DNA of 64,000 nt from Asterias amurensis (Eukaryota > Echinodermata > Asteroidea > Forcipulatida > Asteriidae), in contig NC_092650.1 in NCBI RefSeq assembly GCF_032118995.1, forward strand, positions 26,715,501 to 26,779,500, given 5' to 3'. Shown one piece after another: positions 1 to 12,381 of the stretch. The position numbers and the translations under genes are program-made. Numbering within the stretch: the stretch's first letter is position 1; each line of letters begins with the position of its first letter. Below the pieces are notes generated by a model, which saw nothing but the letters and a program-made list of their open reading frames with translations, was not told the DNA's origin and searched no databases.

Positions 1-534
1 TGCATGTTGATTGTTTTCTGCAGTGGATCAAATCCACTGTAATATGCGAGTAATGTTTCTGATAGTTATTAGTTGATTTGGTTGTATTTCATAATTGTTT
101 GGCTGCGGTCTGTTACTGGATGAGCTGCGCATTAGGGTCATGTCACAAGAGGCAATTTACAGGAAACCAATTCACATAAATTATTATATTATTCTTGGGA
201 ATCGTGTTTGAAAAATGGCTCTCGTGCTACAAAGTGGTCTTCAACGTACGTGTGTCTCCATCGTTGCGTGTATAAGTTGCCTCGTGTGACAAAGGCTATT
301 AAAATATAAACTGGTTATATATTATTGCATCTTTATGATTCTGTTAGTCAAAGGAGCAGTGAGATTAATTAGCTCCGATCAGCTTCTTGTTTACTGTTGT
401 AACAAATTCACGTTCTAGGCCCTTTATAATAAGGAGTTGCCTGCATCAAGAAGACAACGGGAATAGCTTGTAAAGATCCTAGTTAAGTTCTCGCTGGCAC
501 CGGATTCCTGCAGAATCTGAATTCGGGGTAGAAT

Positions 535-661
535 TTAGACTTGTGGATCGGACAAGTCATTCCTTTGCGGTGAATAGCGAACCGGACCCCTCGATCACTA
601 TAACTCACAACTGCATTCTCCGCGCTATACCCGATGATCATGAGACTTGTCCACAAGTCTA
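535..661. repeat. Short inverted repeat (hairpin or mini-MITE)
   Basis: TAGACTTGTGGA near 537 is matched in inverse by TCCACAAGTCTA ending about 661, with a second inner match (GGACAAGTC / GACTTGTCC). It may be a deletion derivative of a TA-flanked MITE. Confidence 0.5.
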
Positions 662-1575
662 TGTAGACGTGTTCCCGCCTGTACCTTCCAGCTTGTGCAT
701 AATTATTAACATAAATTATTAGTAGCGCCCACTGTCTGCCCTTTGAACCGAACCGCACCTTCCTGGAAGAGCTGCTGTGTGTAGTGATATCTGACGGGTG
801 ACATACAATCTCAGTAGGACTATTTTATGTTAAATTCGCTCTTTGCTATCGCGTAATGTGTACAGGCATGGGTGACTAACACCCAGACAGACATTGCTCA
901 TGCTATTATTGATAGACAAGCTGGGGTTTCCAGTTTTCTGGTCAGAGTTGACAGAAATAATAACGGGCAACGGGTGTAAGACGTGTTTGTATGCAAGTCC
1001 TGATTGCAGTGTGTAATTGGTAAGTCAGCCATGTTTTTTTGAAGAAAATTAACTAGAATGTATAATGATACTAAAACAGGATTTTTTGTCAAAGTTAGAC
1101 ATTAGGCTAATTACGTCATATATCTCGAAGTATTGTCAACTTTTTTAACTGTACCTCACCAAACAAAAAATCAGCCAGGCAATCTGCTTTATTTACATAT
1201 AGCTCTGCATGTGCACGGTGAGGAAATTCTTATCGCCTGTCACTGTTCTTTCGGGTATTCATCGTTCAATTATGGGACAGGAGTCAAATGCGGGGGTTTT
1301 AACACTGCGGTGAGTGTAACAAGAAATTAACCCACACCTGTGACGTCATGCTATTGTTAAATCGCTCCATTATTTTGCACGAATGGCGCGATGGGTACAT
1401 CCATTCACCCATTGTGCATAAAAGAGTTAGGGAATCAAGTAAATCAAGTCAATGACGCCATGGACCATATATTATTTTGTTTTTAATGGTTTTTAACACA
1501 GGTTAATAGAGCTACACATGTATTGAAAAATGATCGTTAACACTTTCCACAAGTGAACAGCTACATTATTATATA

Positions 1576-1693
1576 TTTGGTTTGCGGTAACACCATGTGT
1601 GTATCTACTTGCCAGGTAGAGTTGTTCTTATAGGGAACTGTCTTGCTTTATTCTACTGCCGTGGAGTAGATAATCGGAGGTTCGGGAGACTTC
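1576..1693 (+). repeat. Hairpin-rich dispersed repeat, copy 1 (3' shortened)
   Basis: Matches 12394-12515 closely over about 115 bases from TATATTTGGTTTGCGG to GGGAGACTTC, then diverges. It carries three short stems, for example TCTACT...AGTAGA around GCCGTGG. Confidence 0.7.
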
Positions 1694-1906
1694 AGCATGA
1701 CGTCACAGGCTTCGCCCTCGGGCCATTCTTACCCACGAATGGCGCGCACCTCGGGCATTATCCTATATATAATGCACTATGCATATGGTTGTTGTACGGC
1801 ATATATTTCCCATGCAATTGTTATAAAACCTAATAGTTTCTTGAAAGTTGTGAAATGAAACTTTCGGAGGTATTAGTTTTATTGTATACTATCATTATTG
1901 GATTAA

Positions 1907-2287
1907 AGCCATAATGGCTGAATACACTTTCGGAACAGAAAAAAAATAATAACAGTTCACAGATTTACAAATAACTTACAGGGCAGTATACAGAGAAGGT
2001 AATGGTGAAAGACTTCTCTTGAAATATTATTCCATGAAATGCTTTACTTTTTGAGAAAACATTAAAAAAATTATCAATTCTCGATAGCTAGAATTACATA
2101 TTTACGTAAACACTGTCATGACACGGCGAAACGTGCGGAAACAAGGGTGGGTTTCCCCGTTATTTTCTCCCGACTCCGATGACCGATTGAGCCTAAATTT
2201 TCACAGGTTTGTTATTTTATATATAAATTGTGATACACGAAGTGTGGGCCTTTGGAAAATACTGGTTACCGAAAGTGTCCAATTGCT
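1907..2287. mobile_element. MITE family C, copy 1
   Basis: Terminal inverted repeats of the type AAGCC..ACACTTTCGG, flanked by TTAA on both sides. It has no coding capacity. The interior carries the ACAGATTTAC / CTTGAAATATT module shared with family D. Confidence 0.75.
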
Positions 2288-2307
2288 TTAAACAACCAAA
2301 CGGTTAA

Positions 2308-2680
2308 AGACACGGGACACTATTGGTTTGTCAAAGACGAGTCTTCACACTCGGTGTATCTCAATTTATATGCATAACATAACAAACCTGTAGAAATTTG
2401 AGCTCAATCGGTCGTCGAAGTTGCAAGATATTAATGAAAGAAAAAACCACTCTTGTACCATGGTCTCATCGAAGTTGTGTGCTTTCCAGACCTCAAATTC
2501 TAAATCTGAGGTTTCGAAATCAAAATCGAGGAAAATTAATTCCTTTTCGAAAACACGTCACTTCTGAGGGAGCTGTTCCTCACAATGTTTTATACTATCA
2601 ACCTCTCCCCACTACTCGTAGTCAAGATAGGTTTAATGATAATCATTATGTTGAGTAACTACCAATAGTGTCCACTGCCT
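2308..2680. mobile_element. MITE family A, copy 1
   Basis: Left end AGACACGGGACACTATTGG, right end CCAATAGTGTCCACTGCCT, TTAA on both flanks (2304-2307, 2681-2684). No coding capacity. Confidence 0.8.
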
Positions 2681-2684
2681 TTAA

Positions 2685-2965
2685 AGGAACACGTTGCCTT
2701 GGATAGGTTGATGTGGTCTTTGAAAAGCGTGTTTAACCGTTTGTTACAGAATGCATACTGATTAGAAAGATGTTTTAAAAGTAGAATATAATGATCCACA
2801 CAAGTATCACTCGAAATTGCGTGGATTTCCTTTTACCTCGTCGAAAAACACGGTCGGCCATTTATTTGACTCACATAAATGGCCGACCGTGTTAGTTCTC
2901 AAATTAACAGGAAAACCACGCAATTTTGAGGCAAATGTGTGTAATTGCATTACTCTATAAAAACG
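2685..2965. mobile_element. MITE family B, partial copy 1
   Basis: Starts with AGGAACACGTTGCCTTGG directly after the TTAA that also ends the preceding family A element. The central palindrome around 2849-2890 (CGGTCGGCCATTTAT and inverse) is present; the right third is lost. Confidence 0.7.
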
Positions 2966-3845
2966 TTCGGGTTCTATTTGACCCTGTTCAGGGTCCCTTG
3001 GGGCCTTGGGGTCTGACCAATTCCAGAGTCAGTCTGTCCCGAGTTCTGAGTCAAAATGAAAATTGTGTCAGTTGAAGAAAACAAAATTGACAAATTTCCA
3101 GGCATCACCTTTATCGTTTTCATATAGGTGTGATTTTACTTTTTCTCCACCTAATGGCCATTCAATTATAATAAACAGTTGAGCTAAAAGCTAAAGCGGT
3201 TAGAACTTAACAAATCAATCGCATGTTTGAGAATTTAAACTTGGTTAAGTTGAGTTTTTTTTTCTTCTTCTAATTACTGGCATGTTTACAAGTTCTTTTG
3301 GAAAATGTGGGCAATTTTGTTTATAAGGTTCAATGTACGTAGACCGTGCGCGTCTGAGGGCGTATTTGAATATTTGTGGGGCCACTTATATTTGCTTTGA
3401 ATGCATATAAAGTATCCCTTAAGGTTGTTTAACCGTACAGTTTTTATAATCCTATATGTATGTCGTAATAGGCAGTGAAACTAACATCTCAGAAGATGTT
3501 CAAAAGATGGTCGCGTTTTGGAGACAAAATACAAAAAATAGCTGCTCTGAAAAAAAAAGTGCCTTCGAACATCAAAATAAAATAGCTGCTCTACCGAACA
3601 GTAACTTTACAATAAATAGACCATGGTATCAGTTACTTCATTAACTTTCAGCATTATAAATTATGCGTATAGCCTTTACGTGACAGCTGGTACTTATGGG
3701 CATACATTTTTTTTGTACAATTTATCAGTTAAAAATTAATTAGAGAGTTTTTAATGATACAAAGGGAATTATGTTGCTTTAGTTATGAGTTTCCTAGCTT
3801 TGGTTTGTAGTATTTTGTTTTCATTTATAAACTTATTTTCCAGGT

Positions 3846-6800
3846 ATGGCCAGCCCATTGGAGGATGGCTTCTACGGATACGACCCCAATAATCATGCCT
3901 ATGGCCAGCTTGACGATAGAGGGGTTATAGTCGGTGGAGCTCGGCCAAAAACAAGAGGGGCTGACCGTGGAAGAGGAAGGGGTTACTCTGGAGCTGAACG
4001 TGGAAGAGGAAGGGGTTACTCTGGAGCTGAACGTGGAAGAGGAATGGGTCACTCTGGAGCTGAACGTGGAAGAGGAAGGGGTCACTCTGGAGCTGAACGT
4101 GGAAGAGGGAGGGTTTACTCTGAAGCTGACCGTGGAAGAGGAAGGGGTCACTCTGAAGCTGAACGTGGAAGAGGAAGGGGTTACTCTGGAGCTGAACGTG
4201 GAAGAGGAATGGGTCACTCTGGAGCTGAACGTGGAAGAGGAAGGGGTCACTCTGGAGCTGAACGTGGAAGAGGGAGGGTTTACTCTGAAGCTGACCGTGG
4301 AAGAGGAAGGGGTCACTCTGAAGCTGAACGTGGAAGAGGAAGGGGTTACTCTGGAGGTGACCGAGGAAGAGAAAGGGGTCACTCTGGAAATGACCGTGGA
4401 AGAGGAAGAGGTCATCAACCATTTACAAGTCGCGGGAGACCCATCAGTGCCGTTCGTCACTGTGATGATGACCTTAACAGAACGAGGTGCAATGACGAAC
4501 ATGGTGATAAGTCATCTGAACAACAGCGAGGTGGATACGGAAGAGGGGGTGTACCTTTTAACGGTAGAACCCGACAGGGTGAGGGGCAGTTCTCTGGCAC
4601 ACACAGGGCAAACGATGGAAGCGATTCCGGCAGAGGACGCGGGTTCAGATCCACGCAGCCAACAAATCGGTACCTCGGGAAGACCAAAGAAAGGTAAGAT
4701 TTGTCTTTACCGGTCGACCCATAACGGGGTCGTAGCACTGCCGATGACTTTCAAACCAACTCTGTCTACCTTTCATGTTCCCTCATCAACCGATCTTGAC
4801 AAATTTACAATCCTATAACTAATGTTATCTTAGGAGTTGAAACAAACGGTTCTTTTCAGAACCACCCCAACTCAAACCTTTCTATATCGTACTTCCACCA
4901 AGCAAAGTTTCAAACCATACTAATGTTATTATTCTTGCCATTCCGTCTTCTGCCCGACCTTCTGTCTTTCTCACTCTCGTTCTGCCTTGCAAAATAGTTT
5001 TATAACAGGCCGGGGAACATTTGTTATGAGGTTCTGATGCGAACAAAAAGATTATGCAAAAGTACCATTTTTGAGACCCTCACTTTGCATGTCGCCATAG
5101 ACAAGATGTTAACGTCATTATTTATTTTTTCTTTAACAGTAATGCTTCAACCTTCGTCCCGGGCAATGGCGTTACGAATGACACCCGGCGGCAAGGGAGA
5201 GAAGGTGGTCATGATTCGTTAATTTCTCCATCCAAACCTCATGCAAAGCGGAAGACAACATCACCACCAGTCCCGCAGGAGACACTTCAGAACCTTCTTG
5301 AAGAGGATCCATCAGATATTCTCAAGACGTTTGTGAGTAGGAAGGATGAGTTCATAGCATTATTGGAGCAAAATCAATTTACTGATGATGCATTTACGTT
5401 AACGCTGCAAGTTCTGTCGCGTATATGCAATTTAGATTCAGTTATAGCAGTTAGGGAAGATCTAAATGTTGCACTCAGTGTAGTAGATTCCTCTAATTTC
5501 CTTAGTAAGCACATGTCTAGGTATCTAGTTGGTTTGACCACAAAACAATCTCAGACTACAGATTGTGGTAGCTCTACTACCGACACTCTCGCATCTGAAA
5601 TCGAACTGATTCTCAAGTTGGTTTCAGTGTTCTTACAGCATAAACCGAGTAGTTGTGGGGAAGTGGGTGTGGTTTTGATTCTGCTAGATAAAATAGTGAC
5701 GACTCTGGCATTAGACGATGAGGACTTTGATCCGCAGTGTGTACTAATGAAGCAGGTACAGCATCTAAGCGGCATTTTCACCCACTTGGAGAAGGCTCAG
5801 CAGTCGGCAAGAGAGAAAGCCAGGGAAAGACAACCACCGGATAACTTCAGAGACATTCCGATCTTTCCTGACGGCCGAGAGATTCGAAAGCCTACGAGGC
5901 CATTTCTGCGAAAGAACATCATAAAGGGGAGGTATGACAGTGTGGAGCATTATCTTGATGTACAGTTCAGGTTGCTGAGGGAGGATTTTGTAGCACCTCT
6001 ACGGGAGGGGGTCGCGGAATATCTCTCGGACACCAAAAACCGTCTGCAGGATATTCGGATCTACAGGAATGCGAGGATCATAGACAAGGGAAAGTTGACC
6101 AACAGCGGTTTTGTTTACAGACTGCAATTCGACGTGAATGGGCTGCAGCGCGTTCGATGGGAATCTAGTAAGCGATTAATATATGGCTCCTTCATTTGCC
6201 TGACAAAAGACAAGTTCCAGACTATTTTAGGCGCAACAATAGAGAATCGGGACATCAATAATCTTCAGATAGGCATAGTGGAGATCCGTTTTCTTAGCGA
6301 GATTGGTAACACTGCTCCCAACGGTCCCTTCATCATGGCAGAAACATCAGCATACTTTGAAGCATGCCGCCACGTCTTGCAGGGGCTGCAACAGATGACT
6401 CCAAGCACTTTCCCTTTCAAGAAGTTTATTGTTGAAGTTTCATCGGATGTTGATCCACCAGCATATCTAGAAGGCAATGAAGAGATCACTTATGATCTTC
6501 GTTCACTTGTTCCAACAAGTCGCCGGTCATCTATTGATGATCTCTTTGGTTTAACACACCGAATCGCTCAGATCAGCTCACATACCGCTCGATATTTAAG
6601 CGCACGCGCCTCTCACATATGCCTAAAGGCTGCCAGAGTTCCGATTTTACGGTTAATCAAGTGGCCCTCAGCTGAAACTCTACATCTTGATCAATCACAG
6701 AAGGTAGCTCTGCAGGCAGCATTAACGAATGAATTTGCTGTCATCCAAGGTCCACCAGGAACAGGGAAGACGTACATTGGTCTCAAGATTATCCAGATAC

Positions 6801-9800
6801 TTCTTGGCAATAAACCATGGACAAGGTCTTCATCGCCTGATTCAGATGAAAGTGAGTCGTCATTATCAGACGAGGAGGAAGATAACACCGAGTCACCAAT
6901 TCTTGTTGTGTGCTACACAAACCACGCCCTTGACCAGTTTCTTGAAGGAATTGTCGCCTTCGGGGAGGAAAACGTCATCCGTGTTGGTGGACGCAGTAGC
7001 AGCGAAGTTCTTAAGTCGAAAAACCTTTCTCAAATACGACGAGATAGACCACACAGACGTCGTCAACAGAGTGTACCGGTTGGCTTCCTAAAGCGAGAAC
7101 TACATCAAGCAGAAGAAAATGTTAAGACCACTCTATTGAAACTAGATCTGGCTAAAACTAATATCCTTCACTTTTTTGAACTCGAAGGCTACTGTAGTAG
7201 AGAGAACAACAGAGATCTCATCATGCCTTGGCTCAAGGGTGATAACAGATTCCATCCAAATACAAACCTGTTATGGTGGTTGAATGTGGTTGATTCAACT
7301 GTTGATGTTCCCCCACAGCCACCTCAGCGGGGACAAGCTCAAGGGAGAGAGAACCAAATCTACGTGGAAGATGAGGGTTACCGAATTCAACAGGAACGTC
7401 GCATTGACCCCAGGGGGTCTCGCAACCAACCTAGTCAGACCGAAGAAGATAACCTCTTTGAGAAGATAGCAGCTTATGGTTCCAGGTGCATCAAACGATG
7501 TGGGCAGAATCAGTGCTCTACACCACAAGCAGAACTTCAAAAGCAAGATTGTATGACAGATGAAGAGGCGAATCAAGTCAGGAGTATTTGGTCTCTTATG
7601 ATTTGGGATCGGTGGCGTCTGTATAGGCTTTGGGCCAAGAGGTATACCGAAATACACGAGGAGAAACTAGACGAGTATCGCCAGAAGTATGAAAAGCTTT
7701 CAAAGCAAATGCAGAGTGTGAACGATCAAGATGATGTACTGATCCTCAAAGATGCAAGCGTGATTGGGATGACGACAACGGGTGCAGCAAGGCTTCGTTC
7801 TGTGTTGCAGCTTCTACATCCCCGTATCGTGATAGTGGAAGAGGCTGCTGAAGTTCTTGAAGCTCATATCATCACCGCCCTGACTGCAAAATGTCAGCAT
7901 CTCATTCTGATTGGAGATCATCAGCAGCTGAAGCCAAACCCAACAGTCTATCGCCTGGCTAAGGTCTTCAATATGGATACCTCCTTGTTTGAAAGGATGA
8001 TCAACAATGGCGTGCCTTGTCAAACACTGAACCACCAGCATCGTATGCGTCCTGAAATCTCAAAACTCATGAAGAAACATTTTTATAAGAATCTTCATGA
8101 CGATGAGTCAGTGAAGGGTTTCGATGACATCAAAGGGGTGGCGCATAACATGTTTTTCATTGATCACAACCAGTTTGAAGATGAAGGTGATGACAACAAA
8201 ACCAAATCCAACCAGCATGAGGCTGAGGTCCTTGTCGAGTTGTGTAGGTACTTGTTACACCAAGGATATCAGCCCACGCAGATTACCATTCTAACCACGT
8301 ACTTGGGTCAACTCTTCACCTTCAAGAAACTTATGGATAAAGGGACCTTCGAGGGAGTTCGGGTGTCTGTGGTTGACAATTTCCAGGGAGAAGAAAATGA
8401 CATCATACTTTTGTCTTTGGTTCGAAGCAACGAAGAGGGCTCCATCGGGTTCCTGAAGACTTCGAACCGTGTATGTGTTGCCTTGTCTAGAGCTCGCATG
8501 GGTTTCTATTGCATTGGTAACGGCACCATCTTGAAGAAAACACAGATCTGGCAGGATATCATTGGCACTCTTGAAACTGTGAATCAAATTGGTCCGACAC
8601 TGAAGCTTGTCTGTCAAAATCATCCTGGCAAAGTGGCTGAAGTTGCCTCAGCGGAAAACTTCAAAGCCATGGTCCCGCAGGGAGGGTGTGGCGGACCGTG
8701 TGAGTATAGGCTTCCATGTGGACACGTCTGCGAGTTACTCTGCCACCCATACGATCGCAACCATAAATTGTACCAGTGTAAAAAGCCATGCTTAGAATTT
8801 TGTGAAAGGGCCGAGCATCCTTGCCCAAAGAGATGCTATGTTGAATGTGGAGAATGCACAATAATGGTGACGAAAAAGATACCCGATTGTGGCCATGAAA
8901 TTAAGGTTAACTGCTGCAAGTTTGACTCGGCCAGTTGTACCGTGCCATGCACCGAGACACTGGCATGTGGTCATTTGTGTGGGGAGTATTGCAGTCAACC
9001 CTGTACTTCAATTTGTAGAATTAAAGTCAAGAAAACACTGCCTTGTTGTCATTCTCTCTCTATGGAATGTTGCAAAAATCCTACAGCGGTTGTCTGTCAA
9101 ACACATGTCATGAAGGTACTCCCGATATGTGGGCACGAACTATTTATGAAATGCTTTCTGAAACCAAAACACGATGATTGTTGCAAACCATGTGAGAAGA
9201 CATTAAAATGTGGCCATCAATGTCAAAAGAAATGTGGAGAGATTTGCCAGAAAGTAACGCTCAGTGGGCGCAAGAAAGATTGTACTAAACCATGTGAGAA
9301 GACGTTAAGATGTGGCCATAAATGTCAAAAGAAATGTGGTGAGATTTGTACAGAGAAGTTGTCTTCCTATTCTTTGGAGTCTCAACTTCGTTCTCAGTTA
9401 CTGTCTTCGTATTCCACGTTTTGTGAAGACAAATGTGGAGCAACTCTACCTTGTGGGCACCCTTGTCGCAATAAGTGCGGGGAGCCATGTTCAACTCCTG
9501 AAACGGATGATCTTTACAGCCGCCTTTACGAAGACAAATGCAGGTTGCCGAATACCAGAATTGCGACAAAGTGCCCTGAGAGAGTGCAGAGAAGCCTTCC
9601 TAACTGCGGCCATTCTGCTGACATGCTTTGTTACGAAGACGTTGATGAAGTGAGGTGCCCGGCTGCGTGCTCTAAGCTCCTTGCATGTGACCATCCGTGT
9701 ACCAACAGGTGCTTTGAGCCTTGCAGTTCATGCAACAAGAAAGTTCAGAAACAACTGCTTTGTGGACACATCGCACAGGTTCCCTGCTCACAGAATGTCT

Positions 9801-10210
9801 ATAACTTCAAGTGCAACAAGAAATGCAACAAAGAGTTGGCGTGCGGGCACCAGTGTCCAAATCAGTGTTGCGATCCTTGCCCCAGACCTGGGTCACATCA
9901 CCAGTTCGTCCAAAGGGGAAAAACTCGCACTAGAATAGCAGCTCGATGCGAGGTTTCCGTACAGAAAACGCTCCCGAATTGTCACCACTCTGTGACAACC
10001 CTATGCTTCAGGGATACCACGGCTATGCGTTGTGTTGAGACTTGTAGTAAAACCCTAGCCTGCGGCCATCGATGTACGAATAAGTGCGGCGCACCATGCA
10101 AATGCAAGCTGAAGGTACTGAAACAGTTTCTTAACTGCAAACACAGCATGAAACTTCCCTGTGACCGAGATATCACTCCCAATAACAGATGTAAAAAATG
10201 TAGGAAATAA
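3846..10210 (+). CDS. ZNFX1: ZNFX1-like SF1 RNA helicase with NF-X1 zinc fingers (2 coding exons)
   Basis: Exons 3846-4693 and 5140-10210 join in phase (AG|T) to give about 1972 residues; human ZNFX1 is about 1918. The acceptor lies 2 bases before the ATG. Residues about 38-195 are an arginine/glycine repeat. A conserved ZNFX1 block follows (about 536-580, with RPFLRKNIIKGRYDS). The superfamily 1 helicase shows Walker A GPPGTGKTY at about 820, motif II VEEAAEV at about 1182, GDHQQLKP at about 1208, QHRMRPE at about 1249, DNFQGEENDIILLS near 8375 and the VALSRAR motif near 8480. About eight CGHxC zinc-finger units fill residues about 1465-1972. ZNFX1 proteins bind RNA and act in RNA surveillance, small-RNA inheritance or antiviral sensing; that role is inferred. 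Unlike human ZNFX1, this protein ends in the zinc-finger array, with no RZ-type finger after it. A paralogue rather than the strict orthologue is possible. Confidence 0.92.
3958..4413 (+). repeat. 33 bp coding tandem repeat (RG-rich) in ZNFX1-like exon 1
   Basis: About 13 units of 11 residues, typified by GRGYSGAERGR, are encoded by a 33 bp repeat. Five units form a 165 bp higher-order block that occurs twice, the GMGHSG unit recurring at 4041 and 4206. Because 33 is a multiple of three and the unit lacks stops, several other frames on both strands also stay open; they are shadows. RG-rich tracts typically bind RNA and promote condensates. Confidence 0.9.
9184..9345 (+). repeat. Tandem duplication of one NF-X1 zinc finger in ZNFX1-like
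   Basis: Two adjacent finger segments (about 9184-9246 and 9283-9345, offset 99 bp) encode nearly the same residues, CEKTLKCGHQCQKKCGEIC and CEKTLRCGHKCQKKCGEIC. They differ at only a few bases. This points to a recent finger duplication inside the array. Confidence 0.8.
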
Positions 10211-10392
10211 CTGCCTTTTTACATCAAATTGCCGGGGGTCACCCCAGGTCACGAGAAAGGGAATAATGCGCAATTTATTGTTACTGTAGGGCAGTTGATT
10301 ATTTTCTCTTTTTCGGAGGGGGGGGGGTCTTAGTTAGCTTCGAGCTAGTACACTTTGAATTCTCTTCATTCTCATTTTAAATCAGTTTTTTA

Positions 10393-10398
10393 AATAAA
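10393..10398 (+). terminator. Putative polyadenylation signal of the ZNFX1-like gene
   Basis: AATAAA about 180 bases after the ZNFX1-like stop codon, in AT-rich sequence. It is a reasonable 3' end signal but no transcript evidence is available. Confidence 0.4.
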
Positions 10399-11637
10399 TA
10401 AGTTTTACAGTTTGTGTTAATAATAACATACATGTACGCATCCCACCCGATGCCTGTGGTATTTTTTTCACAGGACTCGGGTAAGAACTGAGCATAAACC
10501 AGTGCTAATAACAGTACACATCGGTTTATGGGTTAACATCTGTTAAATATAACATACGTAGGCATATAAAATTATGTTTAAATGTTGTGTAAAATAAGTT
10601 TAACCCAAAAGGATTTCCAACATCGGTAAAAATGTATTGGTTTCCATCCATCAAGTTATCAAATCAGTACACCAGTCATTGTCGAAGAAATCAATACACC
10701 AGTCATTGTCGAAGAAATAGTTATCTCACAGCTCCCAAATTTCTTGTTTCGATGTTCCAGTCAAAATAAGGGGGAAATGAACGTTCGATACACTCTAAAA
10801 AAACTTCCTGTCGGAATTTTCCAGCTCTGGATCCCGTTGGACTGACATATTTCAGGGTCCAGTTTATGATCTAGAATCTTTGTCACTGACCGAGTTGGGT
10901 CAAAATGACGCAGAATTCCAGTTAGAAATCCCACTTTTTAAAGGATTGTCTAGGTCAGTTTGACCCCGAAATAGTCATCGTGAGCTTCTTTCAATCTGTA
11001 TAACTAGGCCTTGAAAAGCATAGGAATGATAATTCAGTCATTTTTAGTAATAATATAATAAAGGCTTCCTTGGTTTTGTCGTTGCACCGTTGAAAAGTGA
11101 ACCTCTTTCATTTTTTATAATGAGGCATTGAAAATCACAGGATATTATATTAGTCATTTATAGTTGTTGCATCATTGAAAACGATATGATACATTGAGGT
11201 TTTGTTCGGTTCGTTTTAAAAGATTGGCTATGAGTCAGTTGCCACTGTGCAGTTACATAATTCTGTTGGCAATATCTCTATTAGATAGTTTATTAATAGT
11301 TAATCGTGAACATTATTATTATTATTTTTCAATTTTTACTTGTCTTGTATTATTTCTTCGTTTGCCCTGTACGGGGAATTGTACTGTTGAACTAGGGCTC
11401 GCCTGATAAGGTAGTTTTTGATACTTTAGACTTGTATCAGAATTTAAAGAGCCCTTATAATTATTTTGAACCTTTAGATTGACATGCCTAAAGTAATTAT
11501 ATAAAATGTTTGAAAATGTATAAACTTGAATGTATTTCAGTTATTGTTTGAGAAGGTATAAGCACAAAGATCTTGTCTTTGTACCACAAAACTCAAATCT
11601 TTTCTCAAACTGATCTTATGTCATTAAAAACACATGT

Positions 11638-12007
11638 CACTTTCTGCAATTGTCATAGACCAGTCTTATCTCAACATATGCACAAAATACGCAAACCTGT
11701 GAAAATTTAAACTCAATTGGTCGTCGAAGTTGCGAGATAATAATGGAAGAAAAAACACCATCGTCACATGAAGTTGTGAACTTTCAGATGCTTGAAGTCG
11801 AGACCTCAAACTCGAATTCTGAGTCCTCGAAAACAAACTCAAATACTTTAGTGGGAAATAACTTCTTTCTCGAAAACGACGTTACTTCAGAGGGAGCCGT
11901 TTCTCACAATGTTTTATAATTATATCAATGTCTATCCATTGATCGCTAACAAGTAAGTTTATATGCTCATAATTTTTTTGAGCAAGTACCAAGAGTGTCC
12001 AGTGCCT
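11638..12007. mobile_element. MITE family A, degraded copy
   Basis: Interior is clearly family A (GTCGTCGAAGTTGCGAGATAA, GAGGGAGCCGTTTCTCACAA). The right end is AGTGTCCAGTGCCT; the left end is eroded. Confidence 0.65.
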
Positions 12008-12065
12008 TTAGGGACTAATTTTGTTGCGTCTGTTTTTTTTCTCTCGCTTTATTACTATGTTAATG

Positions 12066-12135
12066 CGCCATGAACACACAGAAGGGAGTAGTGTGTGCAT
12101 TACAAGTCTTTATTGTATAATTATTGTAATTATTT
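12066..12135 (+). mobile_element. LINE 3' tail fragment
   Basis: GCGCCATGAACACACAG..GTGTGCATTACAAGTC resembles the 3' untranslated end of the LINE at 45761-47645, in + orientation. Confidence 0.5.
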
Positions 12136-12381
12136 ATTTGATCTGATTTACAGACTGTACTCGAATGTGTAAATTATGTAAAGATAAGATCAATGTTAAT
12201 TTGTATTTTACTCTCAAGGGATACTTTGAATTGTTTTGGGTCTGAAAGCTTGTAATTATTAAAGATATAAATGTAATTAATGTATTTTTAAAAAATATAG
12301 AAAATCTAACAAAAAATGTTTTTGGAACTTCTTGAAATCGTTCTGGCTTATTATAAGCTTTAAAATGTGGTTTATGATAAT

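Larger units (their letters stand above)
1..3843. other. Upstream region of the ZNFX1-like gene, no recognised coding exon
   Basis: No open frame here resembles a known protein. The stretch holds a small hairpin (535-661), one copy of a dispersed hairpin-rich repeat (about 1576-1693), and a chain of three MITEs from 1907 to about 2965. The first coding exon of the ZNFX1-like gene is preceded by a splice acceptor at 3842-3843, so at least one 5' untranslated exon should lie somewhere in or before this stretch; I could not locate it. The remaining sequence is AT-rich with no evident function. Confidence 0.6.

Noticed and set aside
1334-1708. Inverted CCTGTGACGTCATGC pair as a MITE
   Set aside because: Only 15 bases match and there is no clear flank duplication; chance or a diverged repeat cannot be separated.
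3825-4818. Several long open frames on both strands over the RG repeat
   Set aside because: A stop-free 33 bp repeat keeps other frames open. Only the + frame starting at 3846 splices in phase into the helicase exon.
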